Shown piece after piece: positions 50,489-59,602 of a stretch of DNA of 64,000 bases (position 1 is the stretch's first letter; every line of letters starts with the position of its first letter). This DNA is from Mesorhizobium muleiense (GTDB lineage Bacteria > Pseudomonadota > Alphaproteobacteria > Rhizobiales > Rhizobiaceae). The DNA is taken from the NCBI RefSeq assembly GCF_900099905.1, contig NZ_FNEE01000007.1, positions 214,567-278,566 of the forward strand. The letters are read 5' to 3'. The notes below the pieces were generated by a model. It was given only the letters and a program-made list of their open reading frames with translations. It was not told the DNA's origin and searched no databases. The position numbers and the translations under genes are program-made.

Positions 50489-51388
50489 ATGAACGCCCCA
50501 CTCAATCATCCGTTGCCGCTGCTCGATCTCGACGTCTTGCGCACCTTCGTGGCGATCGCCGAAACCGGCAGTTTCACCACCGCTGCCAGTGCTGTCTTCC
50601 GCACGCCGTCGGCCGTCTCCATGCAGATCAAAAAGCTGGAGGACATTCTCGGCCGCTCGGTGTTTGCGCGCGACGCGCGCTCGGTGACGCTGACCACGGA
50701 TGGCGAGATGCTGCTCGGCTACGCCCGCCGGCTGTTGTCGATCAACCGCGAGGTGGTGTCGAAGTTCATCATCCCCGACATTGTCGGGGTGGTGCGGCTC
50801 GGCTCGCCCGACGATTATGGAGAGCGCGTGCTGCCGCACGTGCTGAAGCGTTTTGCACAGTCGCATCCTTCGATCGCCGTCGACGTGACCATCGACCAGA
50901 GCGTCAATCTGCGTCGGCGCATGGACGACCGGGCGCTCGACATCACGCTTCTCACCAATTCCTACAAGACCAGCGCGCTCGGCGCCGAAGTGCTGCTCAC
51001 CGAACCGATCGTCTGGGCCGGCGCCAAGGGCGGCTGCGCGCATCTGCGCGAACCGCTGCCGGTGTCATTGTGGGAAGAGGGCTGCGCCTGGCGGGCAGGC
51101 GCCCTCGAGGCGCTTGGGCGTGAGGGCCGCAACTACCGCGTCGCCTATATGAGTGCGCACACCGCCGGCCAGCGCGCCGCAATCATGTCCGACCTCGCGG
51201 TGGCGCCGCTGCCGAAATCGTTCCTCGGCAGCGACATGGTCGAGCTTTGCCCGAAGGACGGCATGCCCGACATCGGCACCTACAATCTGGCCATGGTCGT
51301 GGCGCCGGACGCCAGCGCGCCAGTGAACGCCGTTGCCGATCACATCCGCGCGACCTTCGAAGTGTTCAAAGAAACCGGAAAGTTTTGA
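50489..51388 (+). CDS. LysR family transcriptional regulator
   Basis: 299 residues: N-terminal HTH (LDLDVLRTFVAIAETGSFTTAASAVFRTPSAVSMQIKKLEDILGRSVFARDARSVTLT) and a substrate-binding-like C-terminal domain (VRLGSPDDYGERVLPHVLKRFAQSHPSIAVDV). It reads away from a DUF1127 gene and faces an esterase gene on the other strand. LysR proteins usually control the divergent gene, here DUF1127. Ligand unknown. Confidence 0.9.
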   Translation: MNAPLNHPLPLLDLDVLRTFVAIAETGSFTTAASAVFRTPSAVSMQIKKLEDILGRSVFARDARSVTLTTDGEMLLGYARRLLSINREVVSKFIIPDIVGVVRLGSPDDYGERVLPHVLKRFAQSHPSIAVDVTIDQSVNLRRRMDDRALDITLLTNSYKTSALGAEVLLTEPIVWAGAKGGCAHLREPLPVSLWEEGCAWRAGALEALGREGRNYRVAYMSAHTAGQRAAIMSDLAVAPLPKSFLGSDMVELCPKDGMPDIGTYNLAMVVAPDASAPVNAVADHIRATFEVFKETGKF

Positions 51389-51389
51389 T

Positions 51390-52373
51390 TCAGGACTTCG
51401 ACGGCGCAGACAGGTTGTGAGTGGAGACTTCACGACCTGTCCTTTGCAGTGCCAATTCGCCGGCCTTGGCATGATAGCTTTCGGTGTCGCTGGCTAAAAA
51501 CGTCACGATGCTGTCCCGCGCGCGCCGCGCTTCTGGCATGTCGATCAGCGGCCAGGCATGGAACATGCCTTGCTCGTGCACAACCTCTATCGCGACACCG
51601 GCGGCACGGGCCTTTTGCGCGAAGATCAGATTGTCGGGGGTCAGCATGTCGCGCGAACCGGTCAGAAGCAGCGTTTTCGGCAACACCGAGAGGTCACCGT
51701 AAAGCGGACTGATGCGCCAGTCGCTGGGATCTATGCCGGCACTGTAGAGCCGGACTGCCTCCAGCCCGCCAGGAATTCCCAGCCACGGATCGTAGCGTTC
51801 CGCCTCGAACACTTCGGGGTTGGCGAGCGACAGATCGAGCCCGGGCGAAATCAGCACATGGCGCGACGGCAATGGCAGGTCGGCTTCCGCGGCCATCATG
51901 GTCAGCACCACGGCCATGTTGCCGCCGGCGGAATCACCAATGAAGACGATGTCCTGCGCTTCCGTTTCGTCGAGCATCTGACGGTAGACCTCGCCGACCA
52001 TGCCGAACATGGCGTGGAAATCGTGTTCGGGAGCAATGGGGTAGATCGGCACGGTGATGCCGAAGCCCAGCCGATCGGCCATATCGGCGATCAGTCCCCA
52101 GTGGTAGGACGTGATTTGAAAGACATAGGCGCCGCCATGCAGGTAGAGGATCCGCTTTCGCTCGCCGGTCTTCGGCGCGATCTCGTACACGGGAAAGCCG
52201 TCCACGCTGCGCGTCGCGATCTCGAAACGCTGATGCAGCGATGCGGGCGGCTGATGGTTCTCCGTCTTGCGGGCATAGGCGATCCAGCGCTGCAGGTTTT
52301 CCGGGCTGGAAAAGGCTTTCTTGCGGCTATACCTGAGCACGAAGGAAACGACGTGGCTTTTGATACTGGGCAT
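51390..52373 (-). CDS. Alpha/beta hydrolase, hormone-sensitive-lipase type
   Basis: About 327 residues. YLHGGAYVF gives the HGG oxyanion motif and FIGDSAGGNMAVVL the catalytic Ser in GDSAGG; the acid is in TGSRDMLTPDN and the His in EQGMFHAWPL. Members hydrolyse short-chain esters or lactones. ATG at 52373 is preferred (MPSIKSHVVSFVLRYSRKKAF); upstream extension to 52493 is unconserved Arg/Ser-rich sequence. It ends two bases from the LysR stop (convergent). Confidence 0.82.
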   Translation of the reverse strand: MPSIKSHVVSFVLRYSRKKAFSSPENLQRWIAYARKTENHQPPASLHQRFEIATRSVDGFPVYEIAPKTGERKRILYLHGGAYVFQITSYHWGLIADMADRLGFGITVPIYPIAPEHDFHAMFGMVGEVYRQMLDETEAQDIVFIGDSAGGNMAVVLTMMAAEADLPLPSRHVLISPGLDLSLANPEVFEAERYDPWLGIPGGLEAVRLYSAGIDPSDWRISPLYGDLSVLPKTLLLTGSRDMLTPDNLIFAQKARAAGVAIEVVHEQGMFHAWPLIDMPEARRARDSIVTFLASDTESYHAKAGELALQRTGREVSTHNLSAPSKS

Positions 52374-52621
52374 GCGGACACACGGACTTCGGCTGAGCCG
52401 ACTAAGAGAACCCCTCGCAATCGAAGATCGTGCCTTCGCCCAGAATGTCAAGATTTGCGCGGTCTCAACACGGCCCTGTGATCTGGCTGGCAATCAAGGC
52501 CAGCGCAGCATCGCTCAGCGCCTGGGCAGCAGTACGGCGCGCAGCCGACGGTCGCTTGCTGCCGGAGCCGTATGACGGTTCCGGCGCTTGGCCAGCAGCT
52601 TGCATTTGTCGGCGAAGGTCA

Positions 52622-52807
52622 TCAGCGCGCCGAACCCAGATGTCGGGCCGAGAAGGTGACCTGCGGGTCGTTGCGCGGCGACACGGGCCAGCCGATATCC
52701 TTCTGAATTTCGGGCGGCAGGCTGTTCATGGCCCGGACCGACCTGTTCCTGTTGTGCGCATGCTTGATGGCCGTACCAAAGCGGCCGAGGCTTTCGAACA
52801 TCGACAT
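52622..52807 (-). CDS. DUF1127 small protein, second copy
   Basis: 61 residues, MSMFESLGRFGTAIKHAHNR and then NSLPPEIQKDIGWPVSPRND. The core LPPEIQKDIGWP is nearly that of the copy at 50093 (LPIELQKDIGWP), but the tails differ. AAGGGAG touches ATG 52813, so the ATG at 52807 with proper spacing is chosen. The bases 52814-52997 show no gene. The pair brackets the LysR and esterase genes. Confidence 0.85.
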   Translation of the reverse strand: MSMFESLGRFGTAIKHAHNRNRSVRAMNSLPPEIQKDIGWPVSPRNDPQVTFSARHLGSAR

Positions 52808-52997
52808 CTTCATCTCCCTTGGAGTGCTGCGGCGGCTGAAAGTTATTTCCTGCCTGCCGTTCGATGCCGGTTAAATGCGCCGCGTGTGTATCGGGTGGAT
52901 TTCGCTGATAACAGCGCCTTGTTTCTGTTTGGGCTGATCCGGAAACATATGCATGCAAATGAGAATGAGGGTGAGTGCAGCTTTTAGCAGCGGGATG

Positions 52998-55067
52998 CTA
53001 CCCCCGGCCGCGCCGGGCGGCGTGGCCTTCGCGCGAACGACGCCGTGGGGCGGCATCGCCGGCAATGCCGTCCTCGCTCACGGTCTTGCGCGGTGGCAGC
53101 TTCACCGCCGCCGATAGTTTCGGGAACGGGTCGATCTTGTTCGGCAGCGCCATGGCATAGACGAAATGCTCCTGGAATCTCGGCTCCAGCGCGGTCTCGA
53201 TCTTCTCGATCCGGCTCACTGTTTCCTCGATCTCGCGGCGATAGCCGCGATTGAGCAGCGCCATGCGCGCACCGGCACCGGCGGCGTTGCCGACGGCCGA
53301 GACCTTGTCGAGATCGCAGTCGGGAATCAGTCCCAGCACCATGGCGTATTTCGGATCGATAAAGGAGCCGAAGGCACCGGCGAAGTGGATGCGGTCGACA
53401 TGATCGGTGTGCTGCTTTTCCATCAACAGCTTGGTGCCGGCGTAGAGGGCCGCCTTGGCGAGTTGGATGGCGCGCACGTCGGTCTGGGTGATGGTGATCC
53501 TCGGCTCGCCTTCCTTCAGCACGTAGGAGAAGGTGCGGCCATTGGCGGTGACGCGCGGCGAGCGGGCGCAGAGCCCACCGTCGACGACGCCGTCCTCGGA
53601 GATGATGCCGGCCAGGTACATCTCGGCGACCACCTCGATGATGCCGGAGCCGCAGATGCCGGTGACGCCGGTTGCCTGGACGCTGTCGAGGAAGCCGGGC
53701 TCGTCGGACCACAGTTCCGAGCCGATGACGCGGTATTTCGGCTCCAGCGTGTCGGGATCGATGCGGACGCGCTCGATGGCGCCGGGCGCAGCGCGCTGGC
53801 CGCCGGAGATTTCCGCGCCCTCGAAGGCCGGACCGGTGGGCGACGAGGCCGCCACGACCCGCTGGCGATTGCCGAGCACGATCTCGGCATTGGTGCCGAC
53901 ATCGACGATCAGCATCATCTCGTCCTGGCGGTGCGGGCCTTCCGACAGCGTCACCGCAGCCGCGTCGGCGCCGACATGGCCGGCGATGCAAGGCAGCATG
54001 TAGAGCCTGGCCCCCTGGTTGAGCTTCAGGCCGATATCCGACGCCTTGATGTGCACGGCGCCCGAGACAGCCAGCGCGAAGGGCGCGCCGCCGAGTTCGG
54101 TCGGGTCGATGCCGAGGAACAGATGGTGCATGATCGGATTGCCGACGAAGACGCAATCCAGGATGTCGTTGCGCTGGACGTTGCCTTCCGCGCAAACCTT
54201 GTCGACGAGGCCCGAGATCGCCTCGCGCACCGCGACCGTCATGCCTTCGCGGCCGTCCGGGTTCATCATCACATAGGAAACGCGGCTCATCAGATCCTCG
54301 CCGAAGCGGATCTGCGGGTTCGACGTGCCTGACGAGGCGGCGACGCGGCCCGACAGCAGCGACACCAGATGCATGGCGATGGTGGTCGAGCCGATATCGC
54401 AGGCAAGCCCGTAGGCCTCGTTCTTGAGGCCGGGCCACAACGAGATGACCCGCGCGGTCTCGCTGTCGGCATCCTTGTGGATGGCGGCGGTCGCGGTCCA
54501 GTTGCCTTTGCGCAGGATGCCTTGCACCTGGGGCAGCAGATGGAAATCGAAATCGAGGCTGTTGAGCCCCCAGTCCTTCATCAGCGCGATCTTCAGGCGA
54601 TCGAGATCGCCTGAAGGATTGTGCATGTCGGGCTCTTCGATCTCGACATAGCACATGTGGATTGCCGAATCGCGGGCAATGACCCTGGTGTCGGCATCCT
54701 TGCGAATGGTCTGGGCGTTGATGACCGTGTCCTGCGGCACATCCACGACGAGATCGCCGAGGATCTGCGCCGAGCAGGACAGGCGGCGCCGTTCGGGAAG
54801 GCCGCGCACGCGTTCGTAGCGTTCCTCCTTGGCGCCCTTGGGCGAGATGTGGTCGTTGGAAGAGACGATCTTGTGCTTGGCGAAATTGCCTTCCTGCACC
54901 TCGACCTGGCAGCGCCCGCAGGTGGCGCGTCCACCGCACACGCTCTCGACATAGACGCCGAGCTGGCGTGCGGCATCGAGCACCGGCGTGCCGACCGGAA
55001 ACCGCCCGCGCTTGCCGGACGGCATGAACAGCACGAGTGGATCGGTGATGTTGGCAGGAGAGTTCAC
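52998..55067 (-). CDS. Corrinoid activation protein (2Fe-2S ferredoxin + ASKHA, RACo/RamA type)
   Basis: About 689 residues. The N-terminal ferredoxin domain has Cys in SVCGGRATCGRCQVEV and LSCSAQ (C-x5-C-x2-C-xn-C). A middle domain and a C-terminal ASKHA ATPase (YGLACDIGSTTIAMHLV; MLIVDVGTNAEIVLG; GICGSGIIEVVAEMYLAG; HFAGAFGSFIDPKYAM) follow, as in reductive activators of corrinoid proteins. It would reduce inactive Co(II) corrinoid back to Co(I) with ATP. GTG at 55067 lies ten bases after the methyltransferase stop; ATG at 55151 would overlap that gene by 74 bases. The C-terminal tail is Arg-rich. Confidence 0.88.
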   Translation of the reverse strand: MNSPANITDPLVLFMPSGKRGRFPVGTPVLDAARQLGVYVESVCGGRATCGRCQVEVQEGNFAKHKIVSSNDHISPKGAKEERYERVRGLPERRRLSCSAQILGDLVVDVPQDTVINAQTIRKDADTRVIARDSAIHMCYVEIEEPDMHNPSGDLDRLKIALMKDWGLNSLDFDFHLLPQVQGILRKGNWTATAAIHKDADSETARVISLWPGLKNEAYGLACDIGSTTIAMHLVSLLSGRVAASSGTSNPQIRFGEDLMSRVSYVMMNPDGREGMTVAVREAISGLVDKVCAEGNVQRNDILDCVFVGNPIMHHLFLGIDPTELGGAPFALAVSGAVHIKASDIGLKLNQGARLYMLPCIAGHVGADAAAVTLSEGPHRQDEMMLIVDVGTNAEIVLGNRQRVVAASSPTGPAFEGAEISGGQRAAPGAIERVRIDPDTLEPKYRVIGSELWSDEPGFLDSVQATGVTGICGSGIIEVVAEMYLAGIISEDGVVDGGLCARSPRVTANGRTFSYVLKEGEPRITITQTDVRAIQLAKAALYAGTKLLMEKQHTDHVDRIHFAGAFGSFIDPKYAMVLGLIPDCDLDKVSAVGNAAGAGARMALLNRGYRREIEETVSRIEKIETALEPRFQEHFVYAMALPNKIDPFPKLSAAVKLPPRKTVSEDGIAGDAAPRRRSREGHAARRGRG

Positions 55068-55077
55068 GATTGCGCGC

Positions 55078-56052
55078 TTATCCTCGGGCCATACGGGCTT
55101 CACGACCCCCGCGCCGGCGACCGCCATTGCCATTGCCTTCGCCCGGCGCATTGACTTGCGTGGGCGCCGCGATCGCCTGGCCGCCCTCGGCCGGCTTGTA
55201 GTCCTTGTAGGTCCTGATCCAGTTGGTGCAGTTCTCGTCGGTGCCGTTCAGCACATTGGCGCCGCGCACCGCTTCCATCTCTTGCGGACGCACCGGGTTC
55301 ATGATCGCCGAGGTCATGCCGGCGCCGATCACCATCGGGATGAAGGCAGCATTGATGCCGTGGCGGTGCGGCAGGCCGAACGAGATGTTTGACAGGCCGC
55401 AGGTGGTGTTGACCTTGAGCTCTTCACGCAGCCGGCGCAGCAGGGCAAAGACCTGGCGGCCGGCGTCGCCGAGCGCGCCGATCGGCATGACCAGCGGGTC
55501 GACGACCACGTCATGCGCCGGAATGCCGAAATCGGCGCAGCGCTCGACGATCTTCTTGGCGACGGCGAAGCGCACATCCGGATCCATCGAAATGCCTGTC
55601 TCGTCGTTGGAGATGGCAACCACCGGGACATTGTATTTCTTGACCAGCGGCAGGATGGCTTCGAGCTTTTCTTCCTCGCCAGTGACGGAGTTGACCAGCG
55701 GACGGCCCTTGGCGACCCTGAGCGCCGCCTCGATCGCCGCGGTCACCGAACTGTCGATCGACAGCGGCAGGTCGACCAACCCCTGCACGATTTCCAGCGT
55801 CTGCACCAGCAGGCCGGGTTCTGTCTCGTTCGGGTTGACCGAGGTGACGCCGGCATTGACGTCGAGCATGGTCGCGCCGCAGGCGGCCTGTTCCAGCGCG
55901 TCCCTGATGACGGTATCGAAATTGCCTGCGATCATCTCGGCCGCGAGCTTCTTGCGCCCGGTTGGATTGATGCGCTCACCGATCACGCAGAAGGGCTGGT
56001 CGAAGCCGATGATGATTTCTCGTGTCGCCGAGGCGACGATCGTCCGGGTCAT
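55078..56052 (-). CDS. Methyltetrahydrofolate:corrinoid methyltransferase (DHPS-like)
   Basis: 324 residues of the pterin-binding/AcsE/MtvA-type family: FCVIGERINPTGRKKLAAEM, GATMLDVNAGVTSVNPNETEP, PLSIDSSVTAAIEAALRV, NTTCGLSNISFGLPHRHGINAAFI. It moves the methyl group from a methyl-corrinoid protein to tetrahydrofolate. The C-terminal tail (GEGNGNGGRRRGGREARMARG) is basic and probably disordered. Strong SD (GAGGGAGAG) and, 17 bases upstream of the start, a perfect dyad. Confidence 0.9.
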   Translation of the reverse strand: MTRTIVASATREIIIGFDQPFCVIGERINPTGRKKLAAEMIAGNFDTVIRDALEQAACGATMLDVNAGVTSVNPNETEPGLLVQTLEIVQGLVDLPLSIDSSVTAAIEAALRVAKGRPLVNSVTGEEEKLEAILPLVKKYNVPVVAISNDETGISMDPDVRFAVAKKIVERCADFGIPAHDVVVDPLVMPIGALGDAGRQVFALLRRLREELKVNTTCGLSNISFGLPHRHGINAAFIPMVIGAGMTSAIMNPVRPQEMEAVRGANVLNGTDENCTNWIRTYKDYKPAEGGQAIAAPTQVNAPGEGNGNGGRRRGGREARMARG

Positions 56053-56068
56053 GCAATCTCTCCCTCGT

Positions 56069-56090
56069 GATATAAAGACTTCTTTATATC
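56069..56090. promoter_or_regulatory. Perfect GATATAAAG dyad upstream of the methyltransferase gene
   Basis: GATATAAAG (56069-56077) and CTTTATATC (56082-56090) with the spacer ACTT. It lies in the only sizeable gap of this operon, between the MTHFR gene and the methyltransferase gene. It resembles ArsR-family operators of methionine-cycle genes as I remember them; the match was not checked. Confidence 0.55.
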
Positions 56091-56130
56091 GTTTCTGTTT
56101 TCGATCAAGCGAATGGTGGCGTCCGCGCCA

Positions 56131-57222
56131 TCAATGCGCGGTCTTGACCATGTCGACCTGCGTTTCGGTGATCTCGTCGTGCAAAATGTGGTCGAGCCGG
56201 TCGGCGACAAGCTGATCGTCGCGGCGGATTTCGCGTTTCCAGGGCTGGCGCCCCTTCAGCACGCCCGATTCATCGACGATCTCGGCGACATATTCCTCCT
56301 GGCGATAGGCCATCACATGGACGCCGCAGACGCCGGGAATTTCTTTCACCTCGTTGATGATATCGATGCAGAGCTGCTTGCCTTCCTTCTTCTGGTCCTG
56401 GGCGCCTTCCAGCCGCTTGACGATCGAATCGGGGATATGAATGCCCGGCACGTTTGAGCGGATCCATTTGGCGGTCTTGGCCGAGGCCAGCGGTCCGACG
56501 CCGCACAGGATGAAGCATTTTTCCGTAAAACCGAGATCGCGGACCTGCTGCATGTAAGTGCGGAACATCGGCACGTCGAAGCAGTACTGGCTCTGCACGA
56601 ATTGCGCGCCGGCGGCGATTTTCTTGCCCAGCCGGTAGGGGCGGAAATCGATCGGCGGCGCGAAAGGGTTGATCGCCGCGCCGAGGAAAAGCTGCGGCGG
56701 CGTCGTCAGCTTGCGGCCGGACAGGAACTTGCCATTGTCGCGCATGATGCGGCAGGTTTCCAGCAGTGACATGCAGTCGAGATCGAATACCGGCTTGGCG
56801 CCTGGCTGGTCGCCGGCCTGCACGCCGTCGCCGGTCAGGCACAGCATGTTGGCGACGCCCATCGCCGCCCCGCCCAGTACGTCGCCCTGGATGGCGATGC
56901 GGTTCCTGTCGCGGCAGGCGATCTGCATGATCGGGGCATAACCCATACGGGTCAGCAGCGCACAGATGCCGACCGACGACATGTGGCAGTTGGCGCCCGA
57001 GGCGTCGACGGCGTTGATGGCGTCGACCCAGCCGTCGAAGATTTTGGCGCGGTTGTAGACGTCTTCCGGATCGGCGCTGTCCGGCGGGTTGAGCTCGGTG
57101 GTCACCGCGAATTCGCCGCGCCTCAGGACGCGCTCCAGCCGGCCGCGCGAGGTGTGGCCGGGCAGGGGGTCGAGCGGCAGATGGATGCCGGCCGGGTTCT
57201 CGTCGGGCTGGCGGCCGATCAT
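56131..57222 (-). CDS. Methylenetetrahydrofolate reductase-like protein
   Basis: 363 residues. FAVTTELNPPDSADPEDVYNRAKIF, NMLCLTGDGVQAGDQPGAKPVFDLD and AAGAQFVQSQYCFDV mark the MTHFR fold. In this context it probably oxidises 5-methyl-THF to methylene-THF, the direction needed after corrinoid demethylation. The ATG overlaps the stop of the MTHFR-C gene. Confidence 0.88.
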   Translation of the reverse strand: MIGRQPDENPAGIHLPLDPLPGHTSRGRLERVLRRGEFAVTTELNPPDSADPEDVYNRAKIFDGWVDAINAVDASGANCHMSSVGICALLTRMGYAPIMQIACRDRNRIAIQGDVLGGAAMGVANMLCLTGDGVQAGDQPGAKPVFDLDCMSLLETCRIMRDNGKFLSGRKLTTPPQLFLGAAINPFAPPIDFRPYRLGKKIAAGAQFVQSQYCFDVPMFRTYMQQVRDLGFTEKCFILCGVGPLASAKTAKWIRSNVPGIHIPDSIVKRLEGAQDQKKEGKQLCIDIINEVKEIPGVCGVHVMAYRQEEYVAEIVDESGVLKGRQPWKREIRRDDQLVADRLDHILHDEITETQVDMVKTAH

Positions 57223-57818
57223 GCCGGTGCCCCAGGTTTTGGAACGTTGCGCGCGGCTTCGCGGGCGGCGGCGGCCTGTGCGGTCACCCGCAGCCATGCC
57301 GAGGTCTCGCGCAGCGACTGGTCGACCGGCTTCTGCACGTCGAGGATCTTGTCGCCATGCGCCATATTGCGTGAACCTTCCCAGGCCTTGACCCAGACGC
57401 ACGGCATATCAGGCTCGACCTCGCAATTGCCGTTGGCGCGCACACCGCCGCAAGGGCCGTTGCGCAATTGCTTGGGGCAATTCATCGGGCACGACATGCC
57501 GGTAGAAGAAAGGACGCACTGGCCGCACATGCGGCAGTCGAACATAAAACCCTTGACGCGTTTTTCGACGAATTTGATCGGACCTTCGACGCGGCCGTAA
57601 CCGATGCGCTTCCACAGCGGATGGAGGAGCAAAAACATGTCGGAGAACCTGGCGTAGAACCATTCGAGCAGTCGCGAGTGGCGGACGGACCACAGCCTGA
57701 CAGCGAAGGAGCGCTGCACGCGCCGCTGCGGCGACACGTCGGCCGGCTTGTAGTCGGATTTCGGCGCTGCCTTCTTGACCAGAGTGGCCTGGGTAATCGC
57801 CGGGGTCTTTTCAGACAT
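57219..57818 (-). CDS. MTHFR C-terminal domain-type Cys-rich protein (MetV-like)
   Basis: About 199 residues. The centre has a Cys cluster (FDCRMCGQCVLSSTGMSCPMNCPKQLRNGPCGGVRANGNCEV) of the kind found in the MTHFR_C family and in MetV, the partner subunit of some MTHFRs. It probably binds zinc or iron-sulfur and links the reductase to an electron carrier. ATG at 57818 overlaps the stop of the small protein upstream by eight bases. Confidence 0.82.
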   Translation of the reverse strand: MSEKTPAITQATLVKKAAPKSDYKPADVSPQRRVQRSFAVRLWSVRHSRLLEWFYARFSDMFLLLHPLWKRIGYGRVEGPIKFVEKRVKGFMFDCRMCGQCVLSSTGMSCPMNCPKQLRNGPCGGVRANGNCEVEPDMPCVWVKAWEGSRNMAHGDKILDVQKPVDQSLRETSAWLRVTAQAAAAREAARNVPKPGAPA

Positions 57819-58113
57819 CTTCTTTTCCGCCCGCCTTGACCAGAGCGACCAGCCGCTCGCGGTCGTATTTCGCGTCGATGTCCTGAAAGGCTTTTTCCGC
57901 CTCGCCTTCAAGATCGTCGCTGACCGACACGGGGTCGGCCTTGCGCCATTCGGCAAGGTAGTCGTCGGTGCCGCCGGCGCCGGTGCGCATCGCGCACATG
58001 TCGATCGCCTCGGTGAAACGCAGCGGCAGTTCGCGCTTGGCGTTCTGCCGGCCCTTCTTGACGATGACCTGGGCGGGGATGTCGCGCCAGTAGACGACGA
58101 TCAGATCGGCCAT
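57811..58113 (-). CDS. 'Virulence factor' family small protein
   Basis: 100 residues, ADLIVVYWRDIPAQVIVKKG, RELPLRFTEAIDMCAMRTGAGGTDDYLAEWRKADP. This small family, named 'virulence factor' in databases, recurs beside corrinoid methyltransferase genes in alphaproteobacteria, and this is its position here: first gene of the operon. Function unknown. ATG at 58113 is the family start. Confidence 0.78.
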   Translation of the reverse strand: MADLIVVYWRDIPAQVIVKKGRQNAKRELPLRFTEAIDMCAMRTGAGGTDDYLAEWRKADPVSVSDDLEGEAEKAFQDIDAKYDRERLVALVKAGGKEDV

Positions 58114-58129
58114 GAATTTCCTACTCCTC

Positions 58130-58231
58130 GCGCATGACCCGAAAATCGGCATCGATTTTGGAAAGGATCATGCGCCGACTTAAAGTGCTACAGCGTCCAT
58201 TGCGCGTCCAATGGGACGCGCGGCGCTGTAG
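58130..58231. repeat. Two adjacent palindromic repeats
   Basis: First, GCGCATGACCCGAAAATCGG ... GGAAAGGATCATGCGC (58130-58175), the ATGATC family. Second, CTACAGCG (58188-58195) / CGCTGTAG (58224-58231) enclosing GCGCGTCC / GGACGCGC with the loop AATG. Both are of common rhizobial intergenic types. The gap 58114-58359 holds nothing else recognisable. Confidence 0.65.
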
Positions 58232-58359
58232 TGAGTGCGAGCATTGCCGGAAGCGCTGTCGGGCTGCTTGTTATGGGACGACGCGCGCGCATTCAAAAGC
58301 GACGCAATTGGCAGCCGCAACGGAAACGCGAAAATATTCGATGCTTGGCCTGGTTTTGA

Positions 58360-59271
58360 TCAGCCGGCGCGACGATCGAAGCTGCCGACAAGCTTCCTGT
58401 GGAAGCGGACATAGCCTCGCTCGGTCGTGCGCAGATGTTCGGCGACAATTTGGTGGAAACGCGGCAGGCAGTGAAAGGGAACGGCCGGATAAGCATGGTG
58501 CTCGGAGTGGTAAGGCATGTTCCACGCCACGAAGCGTACCAGCCTTGTGGTAAAGGTGGTGCGGGTGTTTTCGAGCATGTTGGCGACATGCGGGCAGAGC
58601 GCGTGCTCGGCCAGCAGATAGGCCCGCAAAAACGGCTGACCGACGAGCACCGGCACAATCCAGACCCACAACAGCAGCGCTGACTGCACGGCCAGGGAGG
58701 CTGCCAGCAGCATCGCATAGGCGATCAGAAACCAACGCGCTTGCGAAATCACCTTGTCGCGGCCCTTGTCCGGCACGAAGCCGTCGCGGTTGCGGCCGGC
58801 GGCGTTGACGACGATCACGCGCGCCATGCCGCTCCAATAGGGGATTCCGGAGAGATAGCGCACATACTGGCCGATGGTCTCCGGTTTCGGAGCCATCAGT
58901 TCGGGGTCATTGTCCGGATCGTGCGTGTGACGGTGGTGCGCGAAATGGAAATAACGGAACCATGCCGGCGGCAGCAGGATCAGGAAGCCGGTGACAGTGG
59001 CGATGGCGCGATTGAGCCACGGCGTCCTGAAGGCGGTTTCGTGGATCGTCTCGTGCAACAGCGTGAAGAAAAAGACGACCAGGATTCCCTGCGGCAGCAC
59101 GAGAACCGGCCAGAACGGAATGCGGGCGGCGATCAGCGCACCCAGCACGACAACAAGCCCGCCGTGAACGGCCAGCCGGACAATGCCAGGCCTGTCCAGT
59201 TTGGCGGTGAGGTCGCGACGATCCTCGACCGAAAGGCTGGCGATGATGGTGCGGTGGTCGATTTCGCTCAT
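58360..59271 (-). CDS. Fatty acid desaturase family membrane protein
   Basis: About 303 residues with four to five membrane helices and the three His boxes of membrane di-iron desaturases: HETIHETAF, HFAHHRHTHD and PYHSEHHAYP. It introduces a double bond or hydroxyl into a lipid. ATG at 59271 is the family start; an upstream ATG at 59388 would add 39 charged residues. Alone in its transcription unit, no link seen to the C1 genes on either side. Confidence 0.88.
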   Translation of the reverse strand: MSEIDHRTIIASLSVEDRRDLTAKLDRPGIVRLAVHGGLVVVLGALIAARIPFWPVLVLPQGILVVFFFTLLHETIHETAFRTPWLNRAIATVTGFLILLPPAWFRYFHFAHHRHTHDPDNDPELMAPKPETIGQYVRYLSGIPYWSGMARVIVVNAAGRNRDGFVPDKGRDKVISQARWFLIAYAMLLAASLAVQSALLLWVWIVPVLVGQPFLRAYLLAEHALCPHVANMLENTRTTFTTRLVRFVAWNMPYHSEHHAYPAVPFHCLPRFHQIVAEHLRTTERGYVRFHRKLVGSFDRRAG

Positions 59272-59602
59272 AAGTGCCAAGCTTATCGCCAGGGCGCTGT
59301 CCGGTAAATCGGCGCTCGTTGCCAGACGCCGGTTTTTGCGCCGGTCCAGCGATGGAACCAGATCGTCGGATGGCACCATTGTTTTCAAGGCAGGCCGCGG
59401 CGCGGCGCCCGCAAAGACATAGTGCTAGTCGTGAAAATCTGACGGCTGATACCCAAATCGAATCGCAGCGATGGGCGGTTAACTGCCGCCCGCTAAACGC
59501 CTTGCGAAGGACCGGCGTGCGGACTGAGCGGTCGTTCACCGGAGGCATTGAACGACCGGAGGCGGCCGATTTCGGCCATCACTCACCCAGAAAAAAGCGC
59601 GG
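59272..59602. other. Intergenic stretch with one hairpin
   Basis: About 330 bases with no gene. Inverted repeat CGGTCGTTCA (59529-59538) / TGAACGACCG (59549-59558), 10-base arms and spacer, followed by GGCCGATTTCGGCC (59563-59576). It probably belongs to a rhizobial repeat and may end the GFA transcript from the right. The rest is unremarkable. Confidence 0.5.

Noticed and set aside
52984..54939. A 651-codon frame overlapping the corrinoid activase in another frame
   Set aside because: Arg-rich composition and no domain; the activase frame has all motifs.
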